Positions 22,954 through 31,069 of a DNA stretch of 64,000 nucleotides are shown one piece after another; position 1 is the first letter of the stretch; each line of letters starts with the position of its first letter. The stretch lies in the NCBI GenBank assembly GCA_945952045.1, contig CAMFHE010000005.1, forward strand, positions 1 through 64,000, in the 5' to 3' direction. The position numbers and the translations under genes were made by a program. The notes below the pieces were generated by a model. That model did no database searches. It had not been told where the DNA came from and was given only the letters and a program-made list of their open reading frames with translations. The DNA is from an uncultured Rhizobium sp. (GTDB lineage Bacteria; Pseudomonadota; Alphaproteobacteria; Rhizobiales; Rhizobiaceae).

Positions 22954-24801
22954 TCAGTCCTTATCAAGCGCTTCGAGTTCGTCGATCAGCCCTTCAATCA
23001 TCGACAGGCCCTGTGCCCAGAACGACGGATCGGTGGCGTCGAGGCCGAAAGGCTTCAGCAGTTCCGAATGGTGCTTGGTGCCGCCGGCCTTGAGAAGCTC
23101 GAAATACTTCGCCTGGAAGCCCGATTCGGCCTTCTGGTAGACGGCATAGAGCGAATTCACCAGGCAATCGCCGAAGGCATAGGCATAGACATAGAAGGGC
23201 GAGTGGATGAAGTGGGGGATATAGGCCCAATAGGTCTCATAGCCCTCGGAAATCTTGATCGCCGGTCCCAGGCTTTCACCCTGCACCGACAGCCACAATT
23301 CGCCGATCTGCTCGGAGGTCAGTTCGCCTTCCTTGCGGGCGGTATGCACCTTGCGCTCGAATTCGTAGAAGGCGATCTGGCGCACGACCGTGTTGATCAT
23401 GTCCTCGACCTTCTGGGCGAGCATCGCCTTGCGCTCGCGCTTGTCCTTCGACTTGTCCAGAAGCGCGCGGAACGTCAGCATTTCGCCGAAGACGGAGGCG
23501 GTTTCAGCCAGCGTCAGCGGCGTCTGGCTCATCAGCGCGCCCTGGCCGCCGGCCAACACCTGATGCACGCCATGACCGAGTTCATGGGCAAGCGTCATCA
23601 CGTCGCGCGGCTTGCCGAGGTAATTGACCAGCACATAAGGATGGGCCGAGGGTACGGTCGGATGGGCGAAGGCGCCCGGCGCCTTGCCGGGGCGCACCGG
23701 CGCGTCGATCCAGCTTTCGTCGAAGAAGCGGCGGGCGATATCGGCCATCTCGGGCGAAAACGCGCCATAGGCCGAGAGCACCATGTCCTTGGCTTCCGTC
23801 CAGGGAATCAGCGCGTCCGGCGTTTCCGGAAGCGGCGCGTTACGGTCCCAGTAGTTCAACTGGTCCATGCCGAGCCATTTGGCCTTCATTGTATAATAAC
23901 GGTGAGACAGGCGCGGATAGGCTTCCCTGACGGCGGCGGCCAGGGCATCGACGACCTCGCGCTCGACGCGGTTGGCCAGATGCCGGCTGTCGGCGATGTC
24001 CTCGAAACCGCGCCAGCGGTCGGCGATATCCTTGTCCTTGGCGAGCGTATTGGTGATCAGCGTGAAGACGCGCAGGTTCGCCTTGAAGGTTTCGGCAAGC
24101 GCTACGGCGCCCTTGCGGCGGGCTTCCGGGTCGGCCTCCTGCAGAAGGTTCAGCGCCACTTCCAGCGGCACCTTTTCGCCGTCGATATCGAAGCGCAGTT
24201 CGGCCAGCGTCTCGTCGAACAGCCGGTTGAAGGCGGTGGCGCTGGTCATGGATTTTTCGAGGAACAGCTGCTCCAGCCTGTCGTCGAGCTGGTAGGGCTT
24301 GTCCTTGCGCAGGTCGAGCAGCCAGGGCCTGTAATGCGCTGCGAGACTGTCGTGGGCAAGGCTGGCGTCGATCACCGAATCCTCGATGCGGTTCAGTTCC
24401 AGCGGGAAGAAGAGGAGATGGGCGGCGATGTCAGTCAGCTTCACCTGCACGTCGCCATAGAACTTGCCGTTGGCGGGATTGCTGGTGTCGGAGAAATAGG
24501 TCAGCCCCGCATAGGAGGCGATGCGGCCGAGCAGGTCTTCCAGAACATCCGACTGGGCGATGGCGGCGCCCAGGCCCTCGTCACCTATCTTGGTTGCGGC
24601 GTCCGCCAGCTTGCCTTTCCAGCGTTCCTCGAAGGCGATCGCATCGCGCGCCGCCTTGTCGACATCGCCGAGAAAGGCGGGCGAATCGGTCGCGGGATAG
24701 AGATCGGTGAGGCGCCAGACCGGCAGGTCGCCAAGCGCCGCAGGTTGGCGGGCAGTGGCGGCAGAAGCGGTCTGCAACACGGGGAAATGGCGCATCGGCA
24801 T
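22954..24801 (-). CDS. pepF: M3 family oligoendopeptidase F
   Basis: A 615-residue cytoplasmic zinc metallopeptidase that degrades short peptides. The zinc motif is HELGH (406-410), and the downstream ligand Glu lies in the TASVFGEM segment about 25 residues later. Long helical N-terminal and C-terminal lobes form the closed thimet-oligopeptidase-like channel. Length is normal for PepF. It is divergent from the response regulator with a 270-bp spacer; the pabB run downstream begins 53 bp after its stop. Confidence 0.94.
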   Translation of the reverse strand: MPMRHFPVLQTASAATARQPAALGDLPVWRLTDLYPATDSPAFLGDVDKAARDAIAFEERWKGKLADAATKIGDEGLGAAIAQSDVLEDLLGRIASYAGLTYFSDTSNPANGKFYGDVQVKLTDIAAHLLFFPLELNRIEDSVIDASLAHDSLAAHYRPWLLDLRKDKPYQLDDRLEQLFLEKSMTSATAFNRLFDETLAELRFDIDGEKVPLEVALNLLQEADPEARRKGAVALAETFKANLRVFTLITNTLAKDKDIADRWRGFEDIADSRHLANRVEREVVDALAAAVREAYPRLSHRYYTMKAKWLGMDQLNYWDRNAPLPETPDALIPWTEAKDMVLSAYGAFSPEMADIARRFFDESWIDAPVRPGKAPGAFAHPTVPSAHPYVLVNYLGKPRDVMTLAHELGHGVHQVLAGGQGALMSQTPLTLAETASVFGEMLTFRALLDKSKDKRERKAMLAQKVEDMINTVVRQIAFYEFERKVHTARKEGELTSEQIGELWLSVQGESLGPAIKISEGYETYWAYIPHFIHSPFYVYAYAFGDCLVNSLYAVYQKAESGFQAKYFELLKAGGTKHHSELLKPFGLDATDPSFWAQGLSMIEGLIDELEALDKD

Positions 24802-25074
24802 GTCCTTTTTCGATCCATCGGCCTTGCGAGCCGGTCGGTCCTGACGTTTCGGCGCGTCAAAATGCGCCGGGTCGTACAGATGTATTCATGGTCACGGGGC
24901 GCGGCAAGCGTTTCGCATCGCTTTCCCGCGTCCAGGCGGCAGTGTGCCGAAAAATGAAGACGGTTAAAATCCGAGTGATTCTCAAAACTGCATGTTCAAC
25001 CCTCGCATGTCAGGGTCTGCTCGGTTTCGCATGATGCGACGCTCTCATGATGGATGATTGCCAGGAGCCTGACC

Positions 25075-26619
25075 TTGACCGCGCACATTCTTGTTGTTGA
25101 TGACGATCCCGTCCAGCGCCGACTTCTCAAGAACGCCGTCGAGCGTCACGGCCATATTCCCCATCTGGCCGAAAACGGCCGCGCCGGGCTGGAACTGCTC
25201 AAGCGACGGCTTGGCGAAATCAACGTCATCGTGCTCGATCTCGTCATGCCGGAAATGAGCGGCCTCGGCTTCCTTGAAGCCCTGCACGATCTCGGCATCG
25301 AACTGCCGGTCATCGTTCAGACGGGCCAGGGCGGCATCGATACCGTGGTGCAGGCCATGCGCGCCGGCGCCTTCGATTTCGTCGTCAAGCCGGTCTCGCC
25401 GGAGCGGATCGCCAATTCCATCGCCAATGCCCTGAAGGTCGACCAGCGCGAGGCCAAGGCGCGCGCCGGCCGCCGCAGCCGCGCCGGCGCCATCGGCTTC
25501 GACGACATCGTCTCCGCCAGCCCCTCGATGCTTCGCGTCATCGAATTGGCGCAGCGCGCCGCGCAATCCAATATTCCCGTGGTGCTCGAAGGCGAATCGG
25601 GCGTCGGCAAGGAGCTGGTGGCCCGCGCCATCCAGTCCGGAGGCGACCGCGCCAGCCGGCCGTTCATCACCGTCAACTGTGGCGCCATTCCCCACAATCT
25701 GGTGGAAAGTATTCTGTTCGGCCATGAGAAGGGCGCGTTCACCGGCGCGACCGAACGCCATGCCGGCAAATTCGTCGATGCCGATGGCGGAACGCTGTTC
25801 CTCGACGAGATCGGCGACCTGCCGCTCGAAGTGCAGGTCAAGCTTTTGCGCGCCGTGCAGCAGGGCGAGATCGAAACGGTCGGCGCCAGCAAGCCGCAAC
25901 GCGTCGATGTGCGGCTGATTTCGGCGACCAACAAGGATCTGATCGAGGAGGTCAAGGCCGGCCGTTTCCGTGAGGATCTCTATTATCGCCTCAACGTCTT
26001 CCCGATCACCATTCCGGCGCTGCGCCGCCGCAAGGAGGATATTCCGCATCTGGCGCGCGTTTTCGTGCAGCGCTTCGCCACAGAGCAGAAGCTTGCGCAT
26101 ATTCCGGTGCTGAGTGCGGGCGCGCTTGGTTTGCTGACGGCCTATGACTGGCCGGGCAATATCCGCCAGCTCGAGAATGCGGTGTTCCGCGCCGTCGTGC
26201 TGTCGCAGGGCCAGGAGATAACCGAGCATGATTTCCCGCAGATCGCGGCCCAGCTTCCGGCCTACGCCGCCGGCAGCGGCCTGTCGATCGATGCCGGCTA
26301 TACGCCCGCGCAGATCGCGGCCCATAGCTCGCCCTTTGCCGAGCGCGGCCTGCACGATACCGGCCATTCTGCTCATGACGTAGCCGAGCATCACGCAGCC
26401 GCCGTCGTGCCCGACAATGTCATCGTCAGCCTCGATCAGTCGGGCGATGTGCGCAAACTGGCCGACATCGAAGAAGAGCTGATCCGCTTCGCGCTGAAGT
26501 TCTATCGCGGCCAGATGAGTCAGGTGGCGCGCAAGCTGGGTATCGGCCGTTCGACCCTTTATCGCAAGCTCAAAGACTACGGAATCGACCCCGACGACCC
26601 GATGAAAGACGCGGCCTGA
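25075..26619 (+). CDS. Sigma-54-dependent NtrC-family response regulator
   Basis: A 514-residue regulator. The receiver domain (about 1-120) has the acidic pocket DDD (9-11), phospho-acceptor Asp55 in VLDLVMP and the conserved Lys in VVKP. The AAA+ domain (about 140-380) has Walker A GESGVGKE, the sigma-54 contact GAFTGA, Walker B TLFLDEIGDL and an arginine-finger region. The C-terminus is a Fis-type helix-turn-helix (SQVARKLGIGRSTLYRKL). I choose TTG at 25075 because AGGAG lies seven bases before it; ATG at 25054 is possible but lacks a site. No histidine kinase gene is adjacent. A ~75-residue low-complexity linker, rich in Ala, His and Asp, precedes the DNA-binding part. Confidence 0.93.
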   Translation: MTAHILVVDDDPVQRRLLKNAVERHGHIPHLAENGRAGLELLKRRLGEINVIVLDLVMPEMSGLGFLEALHDLGIELPVIVQTGQGGIDTVVQAMRAGAFDFVVKPVSPERIANSIANALKVDQREAKARAGRRSRAGAIGFDDIVSASPSMLRVIELAQRAAQSNIPVVLEGESGVGKELVARAIQSGGDRASRPFITVNCGAIPHNLVESILFGHEKGAFTGATERHAGKFVDADGGTLFLDEIGDLPLEVQVKLLRAVQQGEIETVGASKPQRVDVRLISATNKDLIEEVKAGRFREDLYYRLNVFPITIPALRRRKEDIPHLARVFVQRFATEQKLAHIPVLSAGALGLLTAYDWPGNIRQLENAVFRAVVLSQGQEITEHDFPQIAAQLPAYAAGSGLSIDAGYTPAQIAAHSSPFAERGLHDTGHSAHDVAEHHAAAVVPDNVIVSLDQSGDVRKLADIEEELIRFALKFYRGQMSQVARKLGIGRSTLYRKLKDYGIDPDDPMKDAA

Positions 26620-26799
26620 AAAAAACTTATGGCGTTAACGGTCGCGCAAGGCTATTTCGTTACCTCTCGTAAAGCTCTTGTTAGTGGTGCATTCACCATA
26701 TATGGAGCTTGTGCATGTGTGGCATTTTTGCCATCGTGTCACCGCAATTGACATTCATGTGATCAAACATGCGATAGAGAGCGTCGAACGGGGATAGAT

Positions 26800-28716
26800 T
26801 TGGCGAAATTCATTCGAACGAATACGCCGTCGAACGGGGACGGGAGCTTTGCCGCTGTGCTCAGAAACTGGGTGGCAAAGCCCATATTGATTCTCAGCCT
26901 CGTTCTGGCCCTGGCGCCGATGCTTGCGCCGACCGCGTCTCATGCAGCAGGCGATACCCGCAGCCTGAAGCTCTATTTCGTGCATACCGGCGAAAAGGCC
27001 GTCATCACCTTCAAGCGCAACGGCAAGTTCGATCCGCAAGGATTGCAACAGATGAACCGCTTCCTGCGCGACTGGCGCCGCAACCAGCCGACGAAGATGG
27101 ATCCGCGCCTGTTCGACCTCATCTGGGAAGTCTATCGCCAGAGCGGGTCGCGCGACTATATCCATGTCGTCTCCGGCTTCCGCTCGCCGGCCACCAATTC
27201 CATGCTGCGCTCGCGCACCAAGGGCGTCGCCGAAAAGAGCCAGCATATGCTCGGCAAGGCGATGGATTTCTATCTGCCCGACGTCAAGCTCGCCAATCTG
27301 CGCGCCATCGGCATGAAGATGCAGGTCGGCGGCGTCGGCTTCTATCCCAAGTCCGGCTCGCCCTTCGTCCATATGGACGTCGGCAATGTCCGCTCCTGGC
27401 CGCGCATGAGCCGTCAGGAACTGGTGCGCCTGTTCCCGAGCGGCAAGACCATGCACCTGCCGGCCGATGGCCAGCCGTTGCCGGGCTACCAGCAGGCGGT
27501 TGCCGATTACAAGCGTCGCGCCGGCTCCGTTCAGATCGAGATGGCCGAGGCTTCGCCGAAGAAGCGCGGCTTCTTCGCTCGCCTCTTCGGCGGTGGCGCC
27601 GACGAAGAGGAGGAAACCGGCGGCATGGATGAATCCGCTCCTGCCGTTGCCGCGCCGAAGCAGACCGCGCCCGCCAAGCCGGCGCCTGTCGTCCAGCCTG
27701 AACAGCCGGTTATGACGGCGCAGCTCGAGCAGCCGGCCGCCGCCGAACCCGATATCGATGCGCCGGTGCCGCTGGTGCGCCCTGCCTTCCGCGAGCCGGC
27801 GCAGGCCGGCATGGCGACGGCCCTGCTGCCATCCTCGCATAACTCCGCCCAGGATGCCCTTGCGGCCGCTCTGCCGGCAACGCCGGAACCGCAACAGCAG
27901 CCGGCGACGGATGGCTATGCCGATCTGGCGTCCTACAAGATCCCCGTTCCGAGCCTGTCTCCGACCCGTCCCGAGCAGGATAGCGCTTCGGCCGAGGCGA
28001 TGCTGGAGCAGTCGGCGCTCGAAAAGCTCGCCTACGTTCCCGTTCCAGGCAGCCGTCCGGAAATCGCCCAGGCGCTCGCCGCCCAGGCCAGGTCGGCCGC
28101 CGAACAGAAGAACGAAGGCGCGATCGAGCAGGCTTCGCTTTCTCCGGCCGTCGCCGCCGCGCTGGCGCGCAACACGACCGGCGCCGAGGAGGATGCCGAT
28201 CTGGCCAATGACGGTCAGGCTTCCGAGGGCACGGAGGCCTATCAGGCGGAAGCGGCTGCCCTTGCCGCCTCGTCCCATTCCGACCAGGCTGAATACAGCA
28301 CCGAAGAGCCTGAAGATGGCGACGGCTCCGTCGATGTCGCGGCGCTCGAACCCTCTGTCCCTGCCGCGACAACCGATCTGGCGGCCTTGCCGGCGCAGGC
28401 GGCACCGGCCAAGGGCGGTCGCCCGAAGAAGGTGGATGCCGCTGCCGCCACGCGTGAAGGCGTGCGCACCGAGCCGAAGCTGACGACGCAGATCATCTCG
28501 CAATGGGCCCTGAGCAATGCGCGCGTCGAGCTGAACTCCAAGCCGGTCAAGGCGCCGCGTTTCGTCAGCCCGACGCTGCGCGCCCAGCCGACCGCCGTCT
28601 ACACCGCCGGCTTCGCGCCGCAGACGGCTTCGGTCGATCCGGGCCGTTTCAGCGGCAATGCGGTCAACTTCATGGAAGTGCGCAAATTCGATAAGGCGAA
28701 CGGCCTCGCGGAGTAA
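26800..28716 (+). CDS. DUF882/M15-like peptidase with long disordered C-terminal tail
   Basis: A 638-residue exported protein, with signal peptide to about 50 (ending SHA-AG). The DUF882 (YcbK, M15-type) domain spans about 52-235 and keeps the zinc triad His149 and Asp156 in SQHMLGKAMDF and His191 in HMDVG, so it may cut peptidoglycan peptides. Residues about 245-600 are Ala/Pro/Glu/Gln-rich and probably disordered, with a basic KKRGFFARLFGG patch at the start and a conserved-looking end from about 560. Usual DUF882 proteins are far shorter (about 180-250). The start is TTG with GGGGA upstream. A strong terminator follows. Confidence 0.85.
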   Translation: MAKFIRTNTPSNGDGSFAAVLRNWVAKPILILSLVLALAPMLAPTASHAAGDTRSLKLYFVHTGEKAVITFKRNGKFDPQGLQQMNRFLRDWRRNQPTKMDPRLFDLIWEVYRQSGSRDYIHVVSGFRSPATNSMLRSRTKGVAEKSQHMLGKAMDFYLPDVKLANLRAIGMKMQVGGVGFYPKSGSPFVHMDVGNVRSWPRMSRQELVRLFPSGKTMHLPADGQPLPGYQQAVADYKRRAGSVQIEMAEASPKKRGFFARLFGGGADEEEETGGMDESAPAVAAPKQTAPAKPAPVVQPEQPVMTAQLEQPAAAEPDIDAPVPLVRPAFREPAQAGMATALLPSSHNSAQDALAAALPATPEPQQQPATDGYADLASYKIPVPSLSPTRPEQDSASAEAMLEQSALEKLAYVPVPGSRPEIAQALAAQARSAAEQKNEGAIEQASLSPAVAAALARNTTGAEEDADLANDGQASEGTEAYQAEAAALAASSHSDQAEYSTEEPEDGDGSVDVAALEPSVPAATTDLAALPAQAAPAKGGRPKKVDAAAATREGVRTEPKLTTQIISQWALSNARVELNSKPVKAPRFVSPTLRAQPTAVYTAGFAPQTASVDPGRFSGNAVNFMEVRKFDKANGLAE

Positions 28717-28742
28717 TCCGGTCGCACCATCGCTCCAAAAAC

Positions 28743-28775
28743 AAAACCCCGGTCTCGCGAGAGACCGGGGTTTTT
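28743..28775 (+). terminator. Rho-independent terminator of DUF882 gene
   Basis: Perfect inverted repeat AACCCCGGTCTC / GAGACCGGGGTT around a GCGA loop, followed by TTTTT, 27 bp after the stop. Confidence 0.92.
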
Positions 28776-28839
28776 GCATGCGTTCCGAGCGGTTCTGCTT
28801 TCATCCGAGACGAAAAAACCCTCTATCTCGTTGTTCTTA

Positions 28840-28885
28840 CACATTTCCGGACGGAGAACCGCTTCGCACTTTTCCTGGAAATGCT
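28840..28885 (+). repeat. Dispersed intergenic repeat, copy A
   Basis: A 46-base element starting CACATTTCCGGACGGAGAA and ending TTTTCCTGGAAATGCT. It is the best-conserved of the copies (others at 18074-18119 and 34311-34355). It lies at the 3' side of gapR, 15 bp from its stop, in a spacer without a gene. Confidence 0.65.
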
Positions 28886-28899
28886 CCAGGCTGACGGCA

Positions 28900-29154
28900 T
28901 TATTCCATGCCGAGCGCGGCCATGTAGGTCTGCAGAATGGTTTCTTCTTCGATGCGCTCGTTCGCATCCTTCTTGCGCAGGCGGATGATGGTCTTCATCG
29001 CCTTGGTGTCGTAGCCGCGGCCCTTGGCTTCGCCGTAGACGTCCTTGATATCGTCGCTGATCGAGGCCTTTTCCTCTTCGAGACGCTCGATGCGTTCGAT
29101 GAACTGGCGCAGTTCGGCGGCGGCGACGTTTTCGACTGTGTTTTCTTCTGCCAT
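28900..29154 (-). CDS. gapR: GapR family nucleoid-associated protein (DUF2312)
   Basis: An 84-residue helical protein. It matches the DUF2312 family, in which Caulobacter GapR binds overtwisted AT-rich DNA ahead of forks and RNA polymerase and stimulates gyrase and topoisomerase IV. The helix-rich sequence has the heptad stretch [19 protein letters not shown] and the basic segment [17 protein letters not shown] used for DNA clamping. Length is typical. It stands alone between the DUF882 terminator and the DUF1244 gene, 120 bp downstream of the latter. Confidence 0.92.
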   Translation of the reverse strand: MAEENTVENVAAAELRQFIERIERLEEEKASISDDIKDVYGEAKGRGYDTKAMKTIIRLRKKDANERIEEETILQTYMAALGME

Positions 29155-29274
29155 CTCGTGTCCTCTTGAATAGACTTCATTCAGGCCCGCCGCGGTCGCC
29201 CGCGCGGGTTCGCATCCCGGTCGCTGACCTGCCGCGAAGCGGCGCCGAGGTCAAGGGTCGGGACGACGTATTGC

Positions 29275-29580
29275 TCAATCGCGGGGCTTGTTTTCCTCGA
29301 AGGCTGCCTTTTGCGCATCGGTGGCGTCGCGCTGGTGGCGCTCCTTCCAGTCCTCGTAGGGCATGCCGTAGACATGCTCGCGCGACTGGTCCTTGGTCAT
29401 CTCGACGCCATCGGCCAGGGCTGCGTCGCGATACCAGTTCGACAGGCAGTTGCGACAGAAGCCGGCGAGATTCATCATGTCGATGTTCTGCACGTCGCTG
29501 CGTTCGCGCAGATGTGCGACAAGCCGGCGGAAGGCGGCCGCCTCGAATTCCGTTTGCTGGTCCTTGGTCAGCTCGCTCAT
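29275..29580 (-). CDS. DUF1244 family protein
   Basis: A 101-residue small soluble protein of DUF1244, a family with no assigned function. It is helical, with the conserved block MNLAGFCRNCLSNWYRDA (two Cys three residues apart, possibly metal-binding) and YGMPYEDWKERHQ. The start codon overlaps the stop of the N-formylglutamate amidohydrolase gene by ATGA, so translation is coupled. Confidence 0.88.
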   Translation of the reverse strand: MSELTKDQQTEFEAAAFRRLVAHLRERSDVQNIDMMNLAGFCRNCLSNWYRDAALADGVEMTKDQSREHVYGMPYEDWKERHQRDATDAQKAAFEENKPRD

Positions 29581-30389
29581 GGCTGGTCTCCGTAGTCGAT
29601 ATCGTAGGGGCCGGTGCGCGACGGATATTGCCGGTATTCATGCAGCGCCGGATCGGCGTTCATCGCGGCAAAAATCGGATGCAGGCGCTCTGCCCAGGCA
29701 GATATGCCGACAGCATCGCCGATCAGGTCCTGGCGCACTTCCAGAAGCGCGTGCGGGATACCGCGCATCATGCAATGACGATACATGGTATCGCCTTTCA
29801 GCGCTCCGTCATAGGGCTCGTTGTCGCCGACCACGAGACTGTCATCGGCGCGCAGCCGGTCGATGAGATCGACCGCGGCGCGCGGATCGCTGTCCCAGAG
29901 GATGCCGGCATGCCAGGGGCGCGGGACGCTCTTCCAAAAGGGCGTGAACGAATGCAGCGACAGGACGAGCGGCGCTTTCCCGGTCTTTTCCTCGACGGCG
30001 CGAATGGTGCGCGCCACGGCCTGATGATAGGGGCGGTGATAGGTCGCCAGCCGATGGTTCCATTCGTCCGGCGTGATCGGATGATTGCCGGGCACGATCG
30101 CGCCATCGGAAATCTTCATGATCAACGTCGGATCGTCCTCGCCGCGATTGGGATCGATCAGCAGGCGGGAAAAGCAGCTGAGTACGGCGGGGACGCCGAG
30201 CGAGGCCGACAGCGCACGCGTCAAACCTTCGATGCCGATATCGTAGGCGATATGGCGCGCGAAGGCCTCGGGCGGCAGGCCGAGGCTGCCATAGGCCGGC
30301 GGCAGGCGATTGGTGGCGTGATCGGCAAGCAGGATCAAACCGGTGTCATCATTGCCGGATAGGATTTCGAAGGATTGGAAATTTTGCAT
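29577..30389 (-). CDS. N-formylglutamate amidohydrolase family protein
   Basis: A 270-residue enzyme of the FGase (HutG/N-formylglutamate deformylase) family, zinc-dependent hydrolases that release formate or cleave related amides. Family blocks are ILLADHATNRLP, DIGIEGLTRALS, CFSRLLIDPNRGEDDP, LSLHSFTP and a C-terminal ALLEVRQDLIG segment; His and Asp residues in these are the likely metal ligands. I start at the ATG at 30389; the reading frame continues upstream without a family-like sequence. No hut genes are nearby, so the histidine pathway is not indicated. It overlaps the DUF1244 gene by four bases. Confidence 0.87.
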   Translation of the reverse strand: MQNFQSFEILSGNDDTGLILLADHATNRLPPAYGSLGLPPEAFARHIAYDIGIEGLTRALSASLGVPAVLSCFSRLLIDPNRGEDDPTLIMKISDGAIVPGNHPITPDEWNHRLATYHRPYHQAVARTIRAVEEKTGKAPLVLSLHSFTPFWKSVPRPWHAGILWDSDPRAAVDLIDRLRADDSLVVGDNEPYDGALKGDTMYRHCMMRGIPHALLEVRQDLIGDAVGISAWAERLHPIFAAMNADPALHEYRQYPSRTGPYDIDYGDQP

Positions 30390-30480
30390 TCGGGATCGCG
30401 CAGCGGGTTCGATGTTCGTTGATCGCATGCGTGGGCCGACCGTGCAAGGCGCGAATGGCGGTTCCTGCCTTTCCCGGGTC

Positions 30481-30510
30481 TTGCATTGACGAGCGGGATG
30501 CGAATATAAT
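30481..30510 (+). promoter_or_regulatory. Sigma-70-type promoter of the DUF1036-pyk operon
   Basis: TTGCAT (30481-30486), an 18-base spacer, and a perfect TATAAT (30505-30510), 50 bp before the DUF1036 start. Predicted transcription starts near 30517. Confidence 0.6.
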
Positions 30511-30559
30511 CGATTAGAGTTGCGTTGACTTTCCCGGCCGGGCGGCGCAAGAAAGCAGG

Positions 30560-31069
30560 ATGACGAATAACCATGGAGTCCCGACGGAAGCCGTGATGAA
30601 CAGATTTGCGCTTTTTGCCGGTTTGAAACTTCGATCCGTTCGACGACTGGCATATGCCGTCCCGGCTGTCGTCCTTCCCTTTCTTTTCGCTGACGCGGCC
30701 CATGCCGAGTTTCGGGTCTGCAACGGTACGCAGAACCTGGTGGGCGTCGCTATCGGCTATCGCGCCAAGGACGGCTGGGTGTCCGAGGGGTGGTGGCAGG
30801 TGCCGGCCACGACCTGCGCAACGCTGATCGAAGGCGAATTGCAGTCGCGCTACTATTACCTCTATGCGGAGGATGCGGCGCGCGGCGGACGCTGGACCGG
30901 GGACGTCAACATGTGCGTCGCCGAAAACGAGTTCAAGATTGTCGGCGTCAAGGATTGCTTTGCGCGCGGCTATCAGCAGATGGGCTTCAAGGAATACGAC
31001 ACGGGGCGGCAGGGAAGCTGGATGGTTCAGCTTTCCGATACCCCAGCCACGCAGGAAAGCCAGAATTGA
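30560..31069 (+). CDS. DUF1036 family exported protein
   Basis: A 169-residue protein with a signal peptide ending DAAHA (about residue 49 from this start; the ATG at 30596 is an equally good start and gives a more usual signal). The mature ~120-residue DUF1036 domain starts EFRVCNGTQNLVGVAIGY and holds four Cys (in RVCNG, TTCAT, NMCVA, KDCFA), suitable for two disulphides in the periplasm. The family has no known function. Its TGA overlaps the pyk ATG (TGATG), so it is translationally coupled to a glycolytic gene. Confidence 0.87.
   Translation: MTNNHGVPTEAVMNRFALFAGLKLRSVRRLAYAVPAVVLPFLFADAAHAEFRVCNGTQNLVGVAIGYRAKDGWVSEGWWQVPATTCATLIEGELQSRYYYLYAEDAARGGRWTGDVNMCVAENEFKIVGVKDCFARGYQQMGFKEYDTGRQGSWMVQLSDTPATQESQN

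Noticed and set aside
22912-24957. 681-codon plus-strand frame over pepF
   Set aside because: Antisense shadow; pepF shows HELGH and full-length family sequence.
26702-26797. 31-codon leader peptide before the DUF882 gene
   Set aside because: No ribosome-binding site and no amino-acid run typical of attenuation.
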